Positions 7,728 through 15,982 of a stretch of 41,043 bases of DNA are shown in pieces. The DNA comes from Phycisphaerae bacterium (lineage in GTDB: Bacteria > Planctomycetota > Phycisphaerae > SM23-33). The stretch covers positions 1 to 41,043 of the forward strand of contig JAFGEJ010000058.1 in the NCBI GenBank assembly GCA_016931655.1. Direction: 5' to 3'. Positions within the stretch are counted from its first letter, which is position 1. Each line of letters begins with the position of its first letter. Under the pieces are notes generated by a model. It worked only from the letters and a program-made list of their open reading frames with translations, was not told where the DNA came from and searched no databases. Position numbers and translations under genes: made by a program.

Positions 7728-9053
7728 TTATTCTCCTTCCGCCAGTTTCTGGTGATAGTCTCGCACCATTTGCCCGCGTCGTTCGGCGAGGCGTTGCCGC
7801 ATGAGATTGCGGACGGCCTCTTTCTGGCGCGGGGGCAGCTTGGCCCAGACGTCGGCGTCGCCGGCGGCGTGAATGTTTGCCAGTTTGTTCGGCCGGGATA
7901 CCGGCCCGGGCACCAGCACGGATCGGGTCGCGCCGACGGTGGGGTTGCGCGGCACGCCGGCGGGACGGCCCGCCTTGGAACCGCTGCCCGCCTTGGCCTG
8001 CTTTTTCTTGCCCTGCCCCGAACGCGGCTTCTTCGGTTGGGGCTTGGCGTTCTTATTCGGGCGCTGTTTTTCCTCCGTGGTCTGAATCAGGTCCTCCAGC
8101 AGCGCGATCGCCTCCTCCTGCCGCTGTTGCGTACCGGTTCCAACGTCCTTCTTCGCCAGCCGTTCGTGAATGTGCGCGAGCATTCCCGTCAGGCTGCCCA
8201 TCGGGTCTTGATACACGTCCGCCAGGGCTTCGTAGCGGTCGGAGAGTTTTGTCAATTCGTCCTTGTTCATTGTCAGGGCGTAGTTGTTCAGGGCGTAGGC
8301 GTACATCTGCATGGCGTAGAGCCCTCGGCCCATGCGTTCGTACGTCTCCGCCGCCCGCAAGGCCGCGTCGGTGGCGAAACTGATTCGGCCGGGAAGGTTC
8401 ACCAGCAGATCGGTGTAGGCCTCCACGCCGGGCCAGAGCTTTTTCTGACGGATCATGCAGTCGGCGTAAAGAGAGTGCACCGCGGCGCTGTAATACGAGG
8501 CATCTTCGGGATTCAGGCTGTTTTTGAGGCGCTTGGCGGCTTCGGCAAACTGTTTCTCCCGATAGAGCCTGTAGGATTCGGTGAAGCGGGCGTCTACTGT
8601 TGCCAGGGCCTGGCAGATGCGCTGGATGTTTTCCCGCCGCGTCGGGACGGCTGCGTCGGGAGCGTTGAGCATTTGCAGCGACTTTTTGACGTCGGCTTCG
8701 TCATAGAGCAGGTTTTCCCGAATTTCCGCAGCCGCCTGGTCGCGTTCCACTTCCAGGCTTCGCCTGGCGGCCGCCTGAACGAGCTTCTCCACGTCTTCGG
8801 GAGACATGTCCTTCAGGAGCGTCTCGATATCGACTTCGCCGGACTCCACGGCCTCTTCCCGTTCCGCCGGCGCGGTCGCGGGAACCCCTTGCGCGAAAAG
8901 CGCCGAAATTATCAGAAAGACAACAAATAAAAATGGTGCCGTGGTTCGCAAAGTCCCGAAGGGACGAAGCAACCACGATATTCGATGAACGTGGTTGCTC
9001 CGCTGCGCTTCGCAAACCACGGCACCCGGATGTTTTTTATGGGTTACGTTCAC
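7728..9053 (-). CDS. Secreted TPR-like protein of the vWA cluster
   Basis: I chose the GTG at 9053. It overlaps the upstream stop as GTGA and has GGAGGAAACACC just before it, a clear Shine-Dalgarno site. The 85 earlier codons of the track ORF are a shadow of the upstream gene. The product is 441 aa. Residues ~10-40 are encoded by an inserted palindromic repeat. A hydrophobic signal core (FLFVVFLIISALFAQG) begins right after it. The mature part has helical pairs like tetratricopeptide repeats (AVHSLYADCMIRQKKLWPGV, AETYERMGRGLYAMQMYAYA), then a basic low-complexity stretch rich in K, P and G. The C-terminus resembles a short helical tail (LPPRQKEAVRNLMRQRLAER). Function is unknown; a structural part of an envelope complex is an inference. 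Confidence 0.72.
   Translation of the reverse strand: MNVTHKKHPGAVVCEAQRSNHVHRISWLLRPFGTLRTTAPFLFVVFLIISALFAQGVPATAPAEREEAVESGEVDIETLLKDMSPEDVEKLVQAAARRSLEVERDQAAAEIRENLLYDEADVKKSLQMLNAPDAAVPTRRENIQRICQALATVDARFTESYRLYREKQFAEAAKRLKNSLNPEDASYYSAAVHSLYADCMIRQKKLWPGVEAYTDLLVNLPGRISFATDAALRAAETYERMGRGLYAMQMYAYALNNYALTMNKDELTKLSDRYEALADVYQDPMGSLTGMLAHIHERLAKKDVGTGTQQRQEEAIALLEDLIQTTEEKQRPNKNAKPQPKKPRSGQGKKKQAKAGSGSKAGRPAGVPRNPTVGATRSVLVPGPVSRPNKLANIHAAGDADVWAKLPPRQKEAVRNLMRQRLAERRGQMVRDYHQKLAEGE
8935..9026. repeat. GGTGCCGTGGTT palindromic repeat inside a coding region
   Basis: The left arm GGTGCCGTGGTTCGCAAAG ... GAAGCAACCACG is inverted at the right as CGTGGTTGCTCC ... CAAACCACGGCACC, around a loop of about 12 nt. 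The 92-bp element lies within the 5' part of the TPR-like gene and is read in frame as its residues ~10-40. Confidence 0.8.
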
Positions 9054-10597
9054 GGTGTTTCCTCCGGCTGGGCGATGGGATTGACGTCCCTGTTTTCCCG
9101 CTTTAGTTTTGCGCGCATTTCCCGCACCAGCTTGAGTACCTGCTCCTGCCGGCCGGCGAGCTTGTCGTATTCCGCCTGGTCCCTGGGGACGGACAATTCG
9201 CCCGCCGCGGCGAGCTTGTCCAGCCGCCGCGTGGTTCGGTTGACGCGCAGTTGCTTCATGCGGAGCATGCGCAATTCCGCCACGGGCGGAATCAGGGGCG
9301 GTTTGCATTGTCCGCCGCCACCGCCGCCCATGCCGCGGCCGGGGCCTTTGGACAATTCCTTTCGCACCGCCTCCAGCAGTTCCTCCAGCGTGCGCTGAAT
9401 CTCTTCCTGCGTTGCCTGGGTAAGCGGGCCGGGGTCGAAATCCGCCAGGCGCTTCTGCACGTCCGTCAGATCGCGTCGCACGTCGCTCAGGACGGCGGGG
9501 AAGACCACCGTTGTGCCTTCCTTTTTCAGCAGGCTGCGGACGGCCCGGACCTCCTCGGCCAGTTCGCCCTCCACGCCGGCGAGTTCCACGAGCTTCTGCT
9601 GCGCGGGACGGTCATAGGGCGGGTCGGCCTTGGCGCGGGCGTCGTACGTGATGCGCGTCTGCTTCGTGCAGGCCTTCTGCTTTCGGAGCACCTTCTGGAG
9701 CCGTTCGGAAATATCCGCGAGCGTCTCGGCCTTGCTGCGGCGCTGAAGTTTTTCGATCTCCTCATCCAGCGATCGTATCGCGTCGCGGAGGTGATCCATG
9801 GTCTGGTTCTGGCGACGGTTGGCCCCGGTCGCGTCGTTGCCGCAAAGGCACTGGCCGGCTTTTCCGGAGCATCGGCCCGCCTTGGCGGCGGAGGCCCGGC
9901 CGGGCATGGGTTTCCCGTCACTCGGTTTTTTCATTCTCTCAGCGGTTTTGTGGATGTTTTTGGTGATCTCCTTCTGCTCGGCGTCGTCGAGGGGTTTGCC
10001 GGCTGCGTCACGGGTTTTGACTTCCTCGGCGGCCTGGCGCTTGAGCAGAGTGGCAAGGCGGTTTCGAATCGCACGCAGCCGGGCCGCCCGCTCGTCGATC
10101 TCGGACAAATCGCTCCGGGCGCCCTCCAGCAGGCGGAGCATGTACGTCAGGTCGCGGATCACCTCGGACTGGCCGGCCTGGGCGGCCTGGTCCAGCCCGC
10201 GACGCAGCAGGCGCTTGACGTCGTCGATTTTGTTGACCACGTCCTCCTGCTGGGCGTACATGACGGTCTGGCGGAGAATCTTCGCCGTGTCGGGGTCGGT
10301 TTTCTCCAACAGGGCGGCCACGTCCGACATGGCCGCAAGAAGTTCGTCCAGTTTTTTGCGAATGAAGTCCGCGGAGTGGACGAGATCCTCGCTTTGCCTG
10401 GCGCCCGGTTGGGTGGTCTGCGCCGTCGCGGCGCCCGGCGAGGCAATCGCCGCCGCCAGCAGGAACAGAAACACAAGGCGCACAAGGCCACTGCGTGGTG
10501 CAGCACCTGCTGCACCACGTTGAAATCGTTTTTTATACACCGTCGCCGTGGCGGAGCGGGTGCTCCGCCACGCAGGTATCTTATAATTCATATTCAT
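9050..10597 (-). CDS. Secreted coiled-coil protein of the vWA cluster
   Basis: I chose the ATG at 10597, which overlaps the upstream stop as ATGA. The first 170 residues of the track ORF are an arginine-rich shadow of the upstream gene. The product is 515 aa. Residues ~9-35 are encoded by a two-hairpin repeat, and a signal-peptide core follows (LVFLFLLAAAIASPGAATAQ). The mature protein is mostly long charged helices likely to form coiled coils (DHLRDAIRSLDEEIEKLQRR, VLSDVRRDLTDVQKRLADF). A glycine run (GMGGGGGG) lies near residue 435. No catalytic motif is seen. The next gene starts inside its stop codon (GTGA). It resembles helical proteins found next to DUF4175-like genes in planctomycetes; its role is unknown. 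Confidence 0.72.
   Translation of the reverse strand: MNMNYKIPAWRSTRSATATVYKKRFQRGAAGAAPRSGLVRLVFLFLLAAAIASPGAATAQTTQPGARQSEDLVHSADFIRKKLDELLAAMSDVAALLEKTDPDTAKILRQTVMYAQQEDVVNKIDDVKRLLRRGLDQAAQAGQSEVIRDLTYMLRLLEGARSDLSEIDERAARLRAIRNRLATLLKRQAAEEVKTRDAAGKPLDDAEQKEITKNIHKTAERMKKPSDGKPMPGRASAAKAGRCSGKAGQCLCGNDATGANRRQNQTMDHLRDAIRSLDEEIEKLQRRSKAETLADISERLQKVLRKQKACTKQTRITYDARAKADPPYDRPAQQKLVELAGVEGELAEEVRAVRSLLKKEGTTVVFPAVLSDVRRDLTDVQKRLADFDPGPLTQATQEEIQRTLEELLEAVRKELSKGPGRGMGGGGGGQCKPPLIPPVAELRMLRMKQLRVNRTTRRLDKLAAAGELSVPRDQAEYDKLAGRQEQVLKLVREMRAKLKRENRDVNPIAQPEETP
10494..10572. repeat. Two-hairpin palindromic element, copy 2 (inside a coding region)
   Basis: Hairpin 1 (10494-10519) has perfect 12-bp arms, CGTGGTGCAGCA and TGCTGCACCACG, around CC. 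Hairpin 2 (10547-10572) has perfect 11-bp arms, CGTGGCGGAGC and GCTCCGCCACG, around GGGT. Order, arm lengths and loop lengths equal copy 1 at 712-782, and all differences are compensated across the stems. It is translated in frame as residues ~9-35 of the coiled-coil protein. Confidence 0.85.
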
Positions 10598-12933
10598 TTT
10601 TCGTTCTCCGAGTTCTCGTCTTCGAAAATGTCTTCCACGCCCCGTTCGACGCGCTGGCGGAGAAGGGCGTCCAGTTCGACGGACATTTTGAGCAACCCTT
10701 CCAGTCGGCGGGCCAGTTCCAGGCGATTTTCGAGCTTGTGCATATTCGCGAGGATCGCTTCCAGTGCGTCGTAGATATCCTGCTGTTTTGCCGCGATGGT
10801 CTTTGCGCCGCGGGCCATCGCCGCCGCGTCCGTCATTGCGGCGGCGTCGTCGAGATCCGCCGCGGCGGTGCGCATTCGGCGGATGAGCTTTCGCAGCGGC
10901 GCGACGACGTTGTCGCGCAGGGCGGCGTGTTCTTCGGGTTGTCCGAGGCGGTTGAGTTCCATTTCCGTCGCGACGGCGGCCGTGGAGTCGGCAACTTTTG
11001 TCGATTCGTTTATCACCTGGCGCTGGCGGGCGGCCGCGTCGGCGAGTTTTCGGAGGCTTTCGGGGGGAATGGTCCCGCCGGCCAGTTCGCTCGCCGCCGA
11101 GGCGCACCGGCCCTGCGAAAACGCCTGCTGCCCCGTCGCCTGGAACAGTTCCATGCGGGCCTCTTTCTGCAATCCGATCAATTGGGCCAGAAGCTTTTCC
11201 CGCGGGATGATTTCAAAAGACAGTTCGGCGCTTCGGGCGGTGTTCGGGCCGTCCAGAGGTTTGGGCAATGTGTCGCGGGCCTCAGCCCGGACAATCAACC
11301 GGCCGCCCGGCGGGAGTTTCAACGGCAGCAAATCCAGCGTGCGCCGGCCGGTTTCCTGGCGAGGTGCGTCGGGTGAAATCGCGATGGGTTTCCCCACCGT
11401 CTGCCACGCCGGTTTAGCCGTCGGCTGGGTCTCGGCGGCGACGGATTCGCTGAGGCGATATACCACGCGCATCGACGCCAGGCCGTGATCGTCCTTCGCC
11501 TCGGCGAAAAGAGGGACGCGGGCCGAGGGGCAAATGACGTTTCGCACGCCCCGGCTTTGCAGGCGCACCGCCGGCGGCAGGTCGGGCAGGATTTGAAGAA
11601 GAAACGTTTCCCCCCGCCGATTGGTATAGCCGGCTGTGTCCCGCAGAACGAAGGACAGCGTACGAGTTGCCGGCGCGTTCTTCCCTTCGGGTTTCAGCAC
11701 GCCAATCAGCCGGCGGCGCGAGGCGTCGGTAGTTTCGTCATCCGTTTCGACGTTCATCTCCACCGCGTCCCGGCCGTTAAGTTGCATCCGGGCTGAGGCA
11801 ATCGGCTTGTTCGCTTCCGCCGAGACGTGCACCGTCGCGCCGTGGGGAATCGGCAGTACGCCCCGGCTGCCCGGCAGGACCGTCGGGTGCGGCTGGCGCA
11901 TGTAAGCCGGCGCAACGACGGTGAATCGCACCTCTCTCAGCGCCGGGGCCTCAACGAGCACAACCCGGTGAGGCCGGCGGGCGTCGCGGCGGTCGTCGCC
12001 GCCGACGGCGTAAAATTCGAAGGCCTCGTTCACACCGGCAAATCGCTTGCGATACCACGTGCGAGTATGTGTCGCGGGCATCTTGCCCGCGTAAAGAACG
12101 GTATTTTGATATTGCGCCGCCTGGTCCGGCGGCAGGGGGGTGAGGGTTTCTTCCGTATCGCCCACGGAAGGATATTGCGCGTGCAACGTGACGGCCTCCG
12201 GGGCGCTCGGGCCTTCCTGCGAGGCAACAAGAACCTCCAGCGTCTCGCCGCGCAAGACCTCCGCCGTCTCGTGGACCTGCAGAATCGTCCCAGCCCCGTC
12301 GGTCTGAAGCAGCGGGCGAAGTTGTCCCGTGTGATCCATATAGTATACGCTCAGGTACGTTTGCTGCGGCCAATCGACGTCGGCCAGCAGAACGTTCCGC
12401 TGAAACCACAATTGCATCACGTCAGGTTTCAGGATTGCGAAGCCCGTCAGTAACACGCCGACGGCGACGGCCAGGGCGACGATGCGCCGCAGGCGGCGCG
12501 TCTCGACGATTTTCCCGACCGGCAGCGGCGGAACGATTCGCTGGGCTTCGGCGGCGGTTTGAGCGAGCATGGCCTGGCTGACGCTCTCGCCGGTCGTCTC
12601 CAGTGCGGTCATCAGCCGATCGTTGATCTGGGGAAACCCCCGTTCCAGCAATAGCGCCAGGGCGTGAGGGTGCATCGGCGCGAGCATCGGCCTGACGACG
12701 CGCCGCCACAGCACGTAGAGCATAAACAGGGCGAAGAGAAACAGCGCCGCCGCCCGCAGCGGGCGGTCCAGGCGGAGGGAATAATCCAGCCCCAGCGTAA
12801 CGGCTACTCCTGCCGCCGCCGCCAGCGCCAAACGCGAAAGACCCTCGACGAGCAGCCGGCTGCGCAGCATCCGCCGCAGCAAATCCAGCTTGCCCCATAC
12901 CGCGGACGACAATAATGTGCTCTTGTTCTTCAT
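10594..12933 (-). CDS. DUF4175-like membrane protein
   Basis: This 779-aa protein has two N-terminal membrane helices (around 30-50 and 58-78) and a third near 150-170. A long extracytoplasmic beta-rich part follows (VRFTVVAPAYMRQPHP, PIPHGATVHVSAEANKPIAS). The C-terminal ~220 residues are helical (MELFQATGQQAFSQGR to the end). This architecture matches DUF4175-type proteins that accompany MoxR/DUF58/vWA genes in planctomycetes. Residues ~281-287 (AGKMPAT) are encoded by a GCGGGCA...TGCCCGC palindrome, which looks like an in-frame repeat insertion. The stop overlaps the next start (ATGA). It probably acts at the cell envelope with the vWA proteins; this is inferred from context. Confidence 0.75.
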   Translation of the reverse strand: MKNKSTLLSSAVWGKLDLLRRMLRSRLLVEGLSRLALAAAAGVAVTLGLDYSLRLDRPLRAAALFLFALFMLYVLWRRVVRPMLAPMHPHALALLLERGFPQINDRLMTALETTGESVSQAMLAQTAAEAQRIVPPLPVGKIVETRRLRRIVALAVAVGVLLTGFAILKPDVMQLWFQRNVLLADVDWPQQTYLSVYYMDHTGQLRPLLQTDGAGTILQVHETAEVLRGETLEVLVASQEGPSAPEAVTLHAQYPSVGDTEETLTPLPPDQAAQYQNTVLYAGKMPATHTRTWYRKRFAGVNEAFEFYAVGGDDRRDARRPHRVVLVEAPALREVRFTVVAPAYMRQPHPTVLPGSRGVLPIPHGATVHVSAEANKPIASARMQLNGRDAVEMNVETDDETTDASRRRLIGVLKPEGKNAPATRTLSFVLRDTAGYTNRRGETFLLQILPDLPPAVRLQSRGVRNVICPSARVPLFAEAKDDHGLASMRVVYRLSESVAAETQPTAKPAWQTVGKPIAISPDAPRQETGRRTLDLLPLKLPPGGRLIVRAEARDTLPKPLDGPNTARSAELSFEIIPREKLLAQLIGLQKEARMELFQATGQQAFSQGRCASAASELAGGTIPPESLRKLADAAARQRQVINESTKVADSTAAVATEMELNRLGQPEEHAALRDNVVAPLRKLIRRMRTAAADLDDAAAMTDAAAMARGAKTIAAKQQDIYDALEAILANMHKLENRLELARRLEGLLKMSVELDALLRQRVERGVEDIFEDENSENEK
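12073..12091. repeat. GCGGGCA palindrome embedded in coding sequence
   Basis: CGCGGGCA-TCT-TGCCCGCG forms a perfect 8-bp-arm hairpin inside the DUF4175-like gene. On the coding strand it reads in frame as the peptide AGKMPA. The palindrome resembles dispersed GCGGGCAAGATGCCCGC-type repeats that I know from related genomes; no second copy is seen in this window. Confidence 0.5.
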
Positions 12934-12979
12934 CCCGTTACATTTTTAACAACAAGATATTCACCACAGAGGCACAAAA

Positions 12980-13265
12980 TTTTGCATAACTCAAATGAAA
13001 AGAACGTAGTGTTCTATTTTCATTGTTGACAATGTCTTTGATAGTAGCCCCGGGCACAAGCCCGGGGAATGGAACCGTTTCATATTTCCGAGTCCCGTCA
13101 GGGACGATTGAATTTTCAAAAATATTTCAATCGCCCCGATGGGGCTCTGAGAAAAAAAAACACGTGTTATCCCCGGGCTTGCGCCCGGGGCTACTTTCAA
13201 TCAACGCAATACACATAAACTATTTTTTAAGCAGCACGTTAGTAATTCACGAGAGTTATGCAAAA
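12980..13265. repeat. Nested palindromic element with 13-bp terminal inverted repeats
   Basis: The gap 12934-13333 holds no gene. TTTTGCATAACTC at 12980-12992 is the exact reverse complement of GAGTTATGCAAAA at 13253-13265. Between them sits a second inverted pair (13044-13194) and a third, imperfect one inside that. A smaller hairpin around AGAACGTAGTGTTCT lies at the left. A CACAGAGG-type repeat fragment precedes the element. Confidence 0.75.
13044..13194. repeat. GTAGCCCCGGGC inverted repeat
   Basis: The left arm GTAGCCCCGGGCACAAGCCC... pairs with the right arm ...GGGCTTGCGCCCGGGGCTAC. The inside contains TCCCGTCAGGGACGATTGAA facing TTCAATCGCCCCGATGGGG, a further imperfect palindrome. CCCCGGG-type repeats of this kind are common between planctomycete genes. 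I see no transposase. Confidence 0.85.
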
Positions 13266-13333
13266 TCCTGCATCTCAGTGTCGGTTTTCATATCCGTTAT
13301 TTTTTTCCGGCTCCTGTCTTCTGACTCCTTCTC

Positions 13334-15982
13334 CTACGTCATATTCACGCGTTTCCGTATGATCCACTCCGCCGTCAGCAGCACGGCGATGAGAATCCAC
13401 ATGGCCTTGGTGTCCCAGAGCGTGAATTGCCGTTCTTTGACCGTCTGCAATCGCCCGGCGGGGATGAGTTCCGCCAGCCGGTCCACGTCACCGGCGTGTA
13501 AGGCGAAATCGTCTTTGGAGGCGATGGCCCGCATCGTGCGTGCGTCGGCTTCGCGGCGGCGCAACTCCGCCCGCGGCGGCTGAACGACGATTTGTTTGCC
13601 TGCCACGCTGGAGGCGTCGACGAATTTCGGATCGCACGTCAACTCGTACGTGCCCGTGTGAGCGGGCGTGATCTCGGCGCGGAATCGGCCCGGTTTGCCC
13701 TTCCGGGCCGGCAGGGAATGTTTGACGGCCTTACCGGTCTTCCGGTCGATCATGCGAATCGTGAACGCCCTGGCCTTGAAGGGACGATAGTCCCGATCGT
13801 AGACCTCGGCCTCCACGGTGATCTTCTGTCCCGCGTCGAAGCGGTCGCCGCCGGTGGTGATGACGACCCGTCGCGCGTGCAGCGGCGCGAGATAGCGCAC
13901 CACGTTGCCCCAGAACCGCTGGTGATACGACCCGTCGGCGAGGAACCGCCATCGCCAGGTTTCGTCGGTTCCGACGTACACCACGCGCCCGCCGCCGACG
14001 GTGTGCACGGCGATCAGCGGAATCGCGTCGTCCTGCGCGTGCATTTTCCGCGACGGATCGGAATGTTCCGCCAGTACGCGGGCGGCGGGCTTGCGACGGG
14101 CGACGGCCTGGTGACCGAAAACGCCCGGCAGCACGTCCCAGATTTTTTGATTCTCCTCACCGGAGCTTTCCAGCATCGTCACCGGATGATCCAGGCCGTA
14201 GCCCGTCAGGTGAATCGGCCAGGCGCGTGGTCGCGTTTCCTGAATCAGCCTCGCCACGTCCACTTCGTTTTGCGCCACCGCGACGGGCAGAAGGTCGGCG
14301 AGTTTCTTCGCAGCCGGGTCGCTCAGCACTTCGGCGGTGTTCCGCGAAGAGGCGATGTAGCACAGCCCGCCGCGATGCCGCGCGACGAACTCCCACAGGT
14401 TGTCGATGAACGTTTTGTCAAACCCTTCCTTGGTCGGCAAGGGATCGTAGAGGATCACAACGTCGTATCCCGGAGGTATTTCAGGGGAATCCGTTTTCTC
14501 GGCTGGTTGCGTGGTCGGCTGGGTCGTCGGCGCTCCGGCAGCGGCCCGGCCGTCGGAGTCGATCAGTTCGCGCAGCGTTCGCGGCAGGCGGGTGAGCTTC
14601 ATGCCCGTGGAGGCGGACTGGTTGACGTCCGGGTCGGCGTCCTGCTGCCAGACGCTCAGGCGATACAATTCCGGCTGGCGGAGGAAATAATTTCGCAGGT
14701 AGCGGAACTCCCATCCGGCGTCGCCGCTGAGGAGCAACACGCGAATCTTCCGATCCGAGACGCGGAGAAAAGCCTCGGCGGAATCGTCGTCGTCCGCGCG
14801 CTGGCCCGTCGGCGGAAGAACCACGGCGCGATAGACATACTCACCGAGTTGACCCGTCGGCGGGGTGGTCTGGAGCTTTACGCTCCGGGTTTCGTCGCCT
14901 TCGCCTCCGTTCGGGGCGGGCGATTTCAGCGTGACGGTTTTTTTCGTCAGCGGCGGAGTATCGGTGAGATTCGCGGGCCAATCCTTACCGACCTTTCGGC
15001 GATACAGGCGTACCTCGACGTTTTGCCCGGCGAGATTGCGATGGCGCAGCAGGGCCGTGCACTCGACCTGCCCGCCCGCCCGCACCTCGCGCGGAGCGCG
15101 GAGCGCGACGACGGCGACGTTTCGCGGCGGCGTCGGATCGCCCACGAGCACGGTGTAGCGCGTCGCGCCGAGACGGTCGGCGAAATCCAGGGCGGCCCGG
15201 AGACGCTCCTCCGCGTCGTCCCGCGTATCCTGGCCGTCGCCGAGAAACACCACGCCCCCGATCCGACGACCCTGAAATCGTTCCAGCGCGTCACGCAGGG
15301 CGGCGGAGTGATCCGTTTCATATCCCGCCGCCGTCAGATCACCCAGAATGTCCGTCATCGCGGCATGTTCCATCTTCGCCGGCTGCGTCGCAGCGGGAGC
15401 GGTTTCTCCAAGCGCCCCGACGGGAATCACGCCCAAAAGGGCGACGTAGGAATCCTCCGCCGGGCGGGACGTGGAGAAGCGAAGAATCTCGATGGGGTGG
15501 TCTTCGTTGAGCTTCCGCCACACGTCGTGGTTTTCCAACAAACGTTTGAGAAGATCGGATCGGCTGAACGTCTCCAGTTGTGTTTCTTCCACGCCGACGG
15601 CGGCGGCGAGTTTCGCGCGTTTGGCCGGCCCGGCCTGAACATACGAATCCTTGAACGACATCGAAAGACTCTCGTCGATCAGCACCAGCAGCGAACTGTG
15701 CAGCGTGTCGGTGACGCGCAGGAGAATGGCCGGCTGAAACAGCGTCACGATCAGCAGCAGGAGCGCGGCGATGCGCAAGGCCGCCAGTGTGCGCTTGACC
15801 GCCGGGCGGGTTTGGCCTTCGCGACGGTAGTTTCGCACGACCAGCCAGACCAGTCCCGCCGCCAGAAGCCCCAGGCCGAGGCGCACGTAATTGCCGTGGT
15901 CCGCCGCCAGGCCGACGCTCCAGCGCCCGCCGGTAAGCTCCTCCGGCGAGAGATTCAGCAGCCATTGCAAAATTGCGTTCAT
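13334..15982 (-). CDS. von Willebrand factor A membrane protein (second vWA gene)
   Basis: This 882-aa protein has two N-terminal membrane helices (YVRLGLGLLAAGLVWLVV and ALRIAALLLLIVTLFQP). A vWA domain starts near residue 98 with an intact metal-site motif, LIDESLSMS (DxSxS). The middle part (VRVLLLSGDAGWEFRYLRNYF, VVILYDPLP, GGGRVVYVGTDETWRWRF) resembles the glutamine-amidotransferase-like fold often found in these proteins, without a visible catalytic triad. A C-terminal helix (MWILIAVLLTAEWIIRKR) anchors the other end. I chose the ATG at 15982, whose A is the last base of the upstream TGA; the track start is a GTG one codon earlier. It lies between BatA-type and DUF4175-like genes. Confidence 0.85.
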   Translation of the reverse strand: MNAILQWLLNLSPEELTGGRWSVGLAADHGNYVRLGLGLLAAGLVWLVVRNYRREGQTRPAVKRTLAALRIAALLLLIVTLFQPAILLRVTDTLHSSLLVLIDESLSMSFKDSYVQAGPAKRAKLAAAVGVEETQLETFSRSDLLKRLLENHDVWRKLNEDHPIEILRFSTSRPAEDSYVALLGVIPVGALGETAPAATQPAKMEHAAMTDILGDLTAAGYETDHSAALRDALERFQGRRIGGVVFLGDGQDTRDDAEERLRAALDFADRLGATRYTVLVGDPTPPRNVAVVALRAPREVRAGGQVECTALLRHRNLAGQNVEVRLYRRKVGKDWPANLTDTPPLTKKTVTLKSPAPNGGEGDETRSVKLQTTPPTGQLGEYVYRAVVLPPTGQRADDDDSAEAFLRVSDRKIRVLLLSGDAGWEFRYLRNYFLRQPELYRLSVWQQDADPDVNQSASTGMKLTRLPRTLRELIDSDGRAAAGAPTTQPTTQPAEKTDSPEIPPGYDVVILYDPLPTKEGFDKTFIDNLWEFVARHRGGLCYIASSRNTAEVLSDPAAKKLADLLPVAVAQNEVDVARLIQETRPRAWPIHLTGYGLDHPVTMLESSGEENQKIWDVLPGVFGHQAVARRKPAARVLAEHSDPSRKMHAQDDAIPLIAVHTVGGGRVVYVGTDETWRWRFLADGSYHQRFWGNVVRYLAPLHARRVVITTGGDRFDAGQKITVEAEVYDRDYRPFKARAFTIRMIDRKTGKAVKHSLPARKGKPGRFRAEITPAHTGTYELTCDPKFVDASSVAGKQIVVQPPRAELRRREADARTMRAIASKDDFALHAGDVDRLAELIPAGRLQTVKERQFTLWDTKAMWILIAVLLTAEWIIRKRVNMT

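Noticed and set aside
9053-9308. N-terminal extension of the TPR-like ORF up to 9308
   Set aside because: The extension overlaps the coiled-coil gene in another frame, while a GTGA overlap with a strong GGAGG site marks the start at 9053.
12934-13333. Possible CRISPR array or small RNA in the longest gap
   Set aside because: The repeats are inverted and nested, not direct with regular spacers. No cas gene and no known RNA signature is seen.
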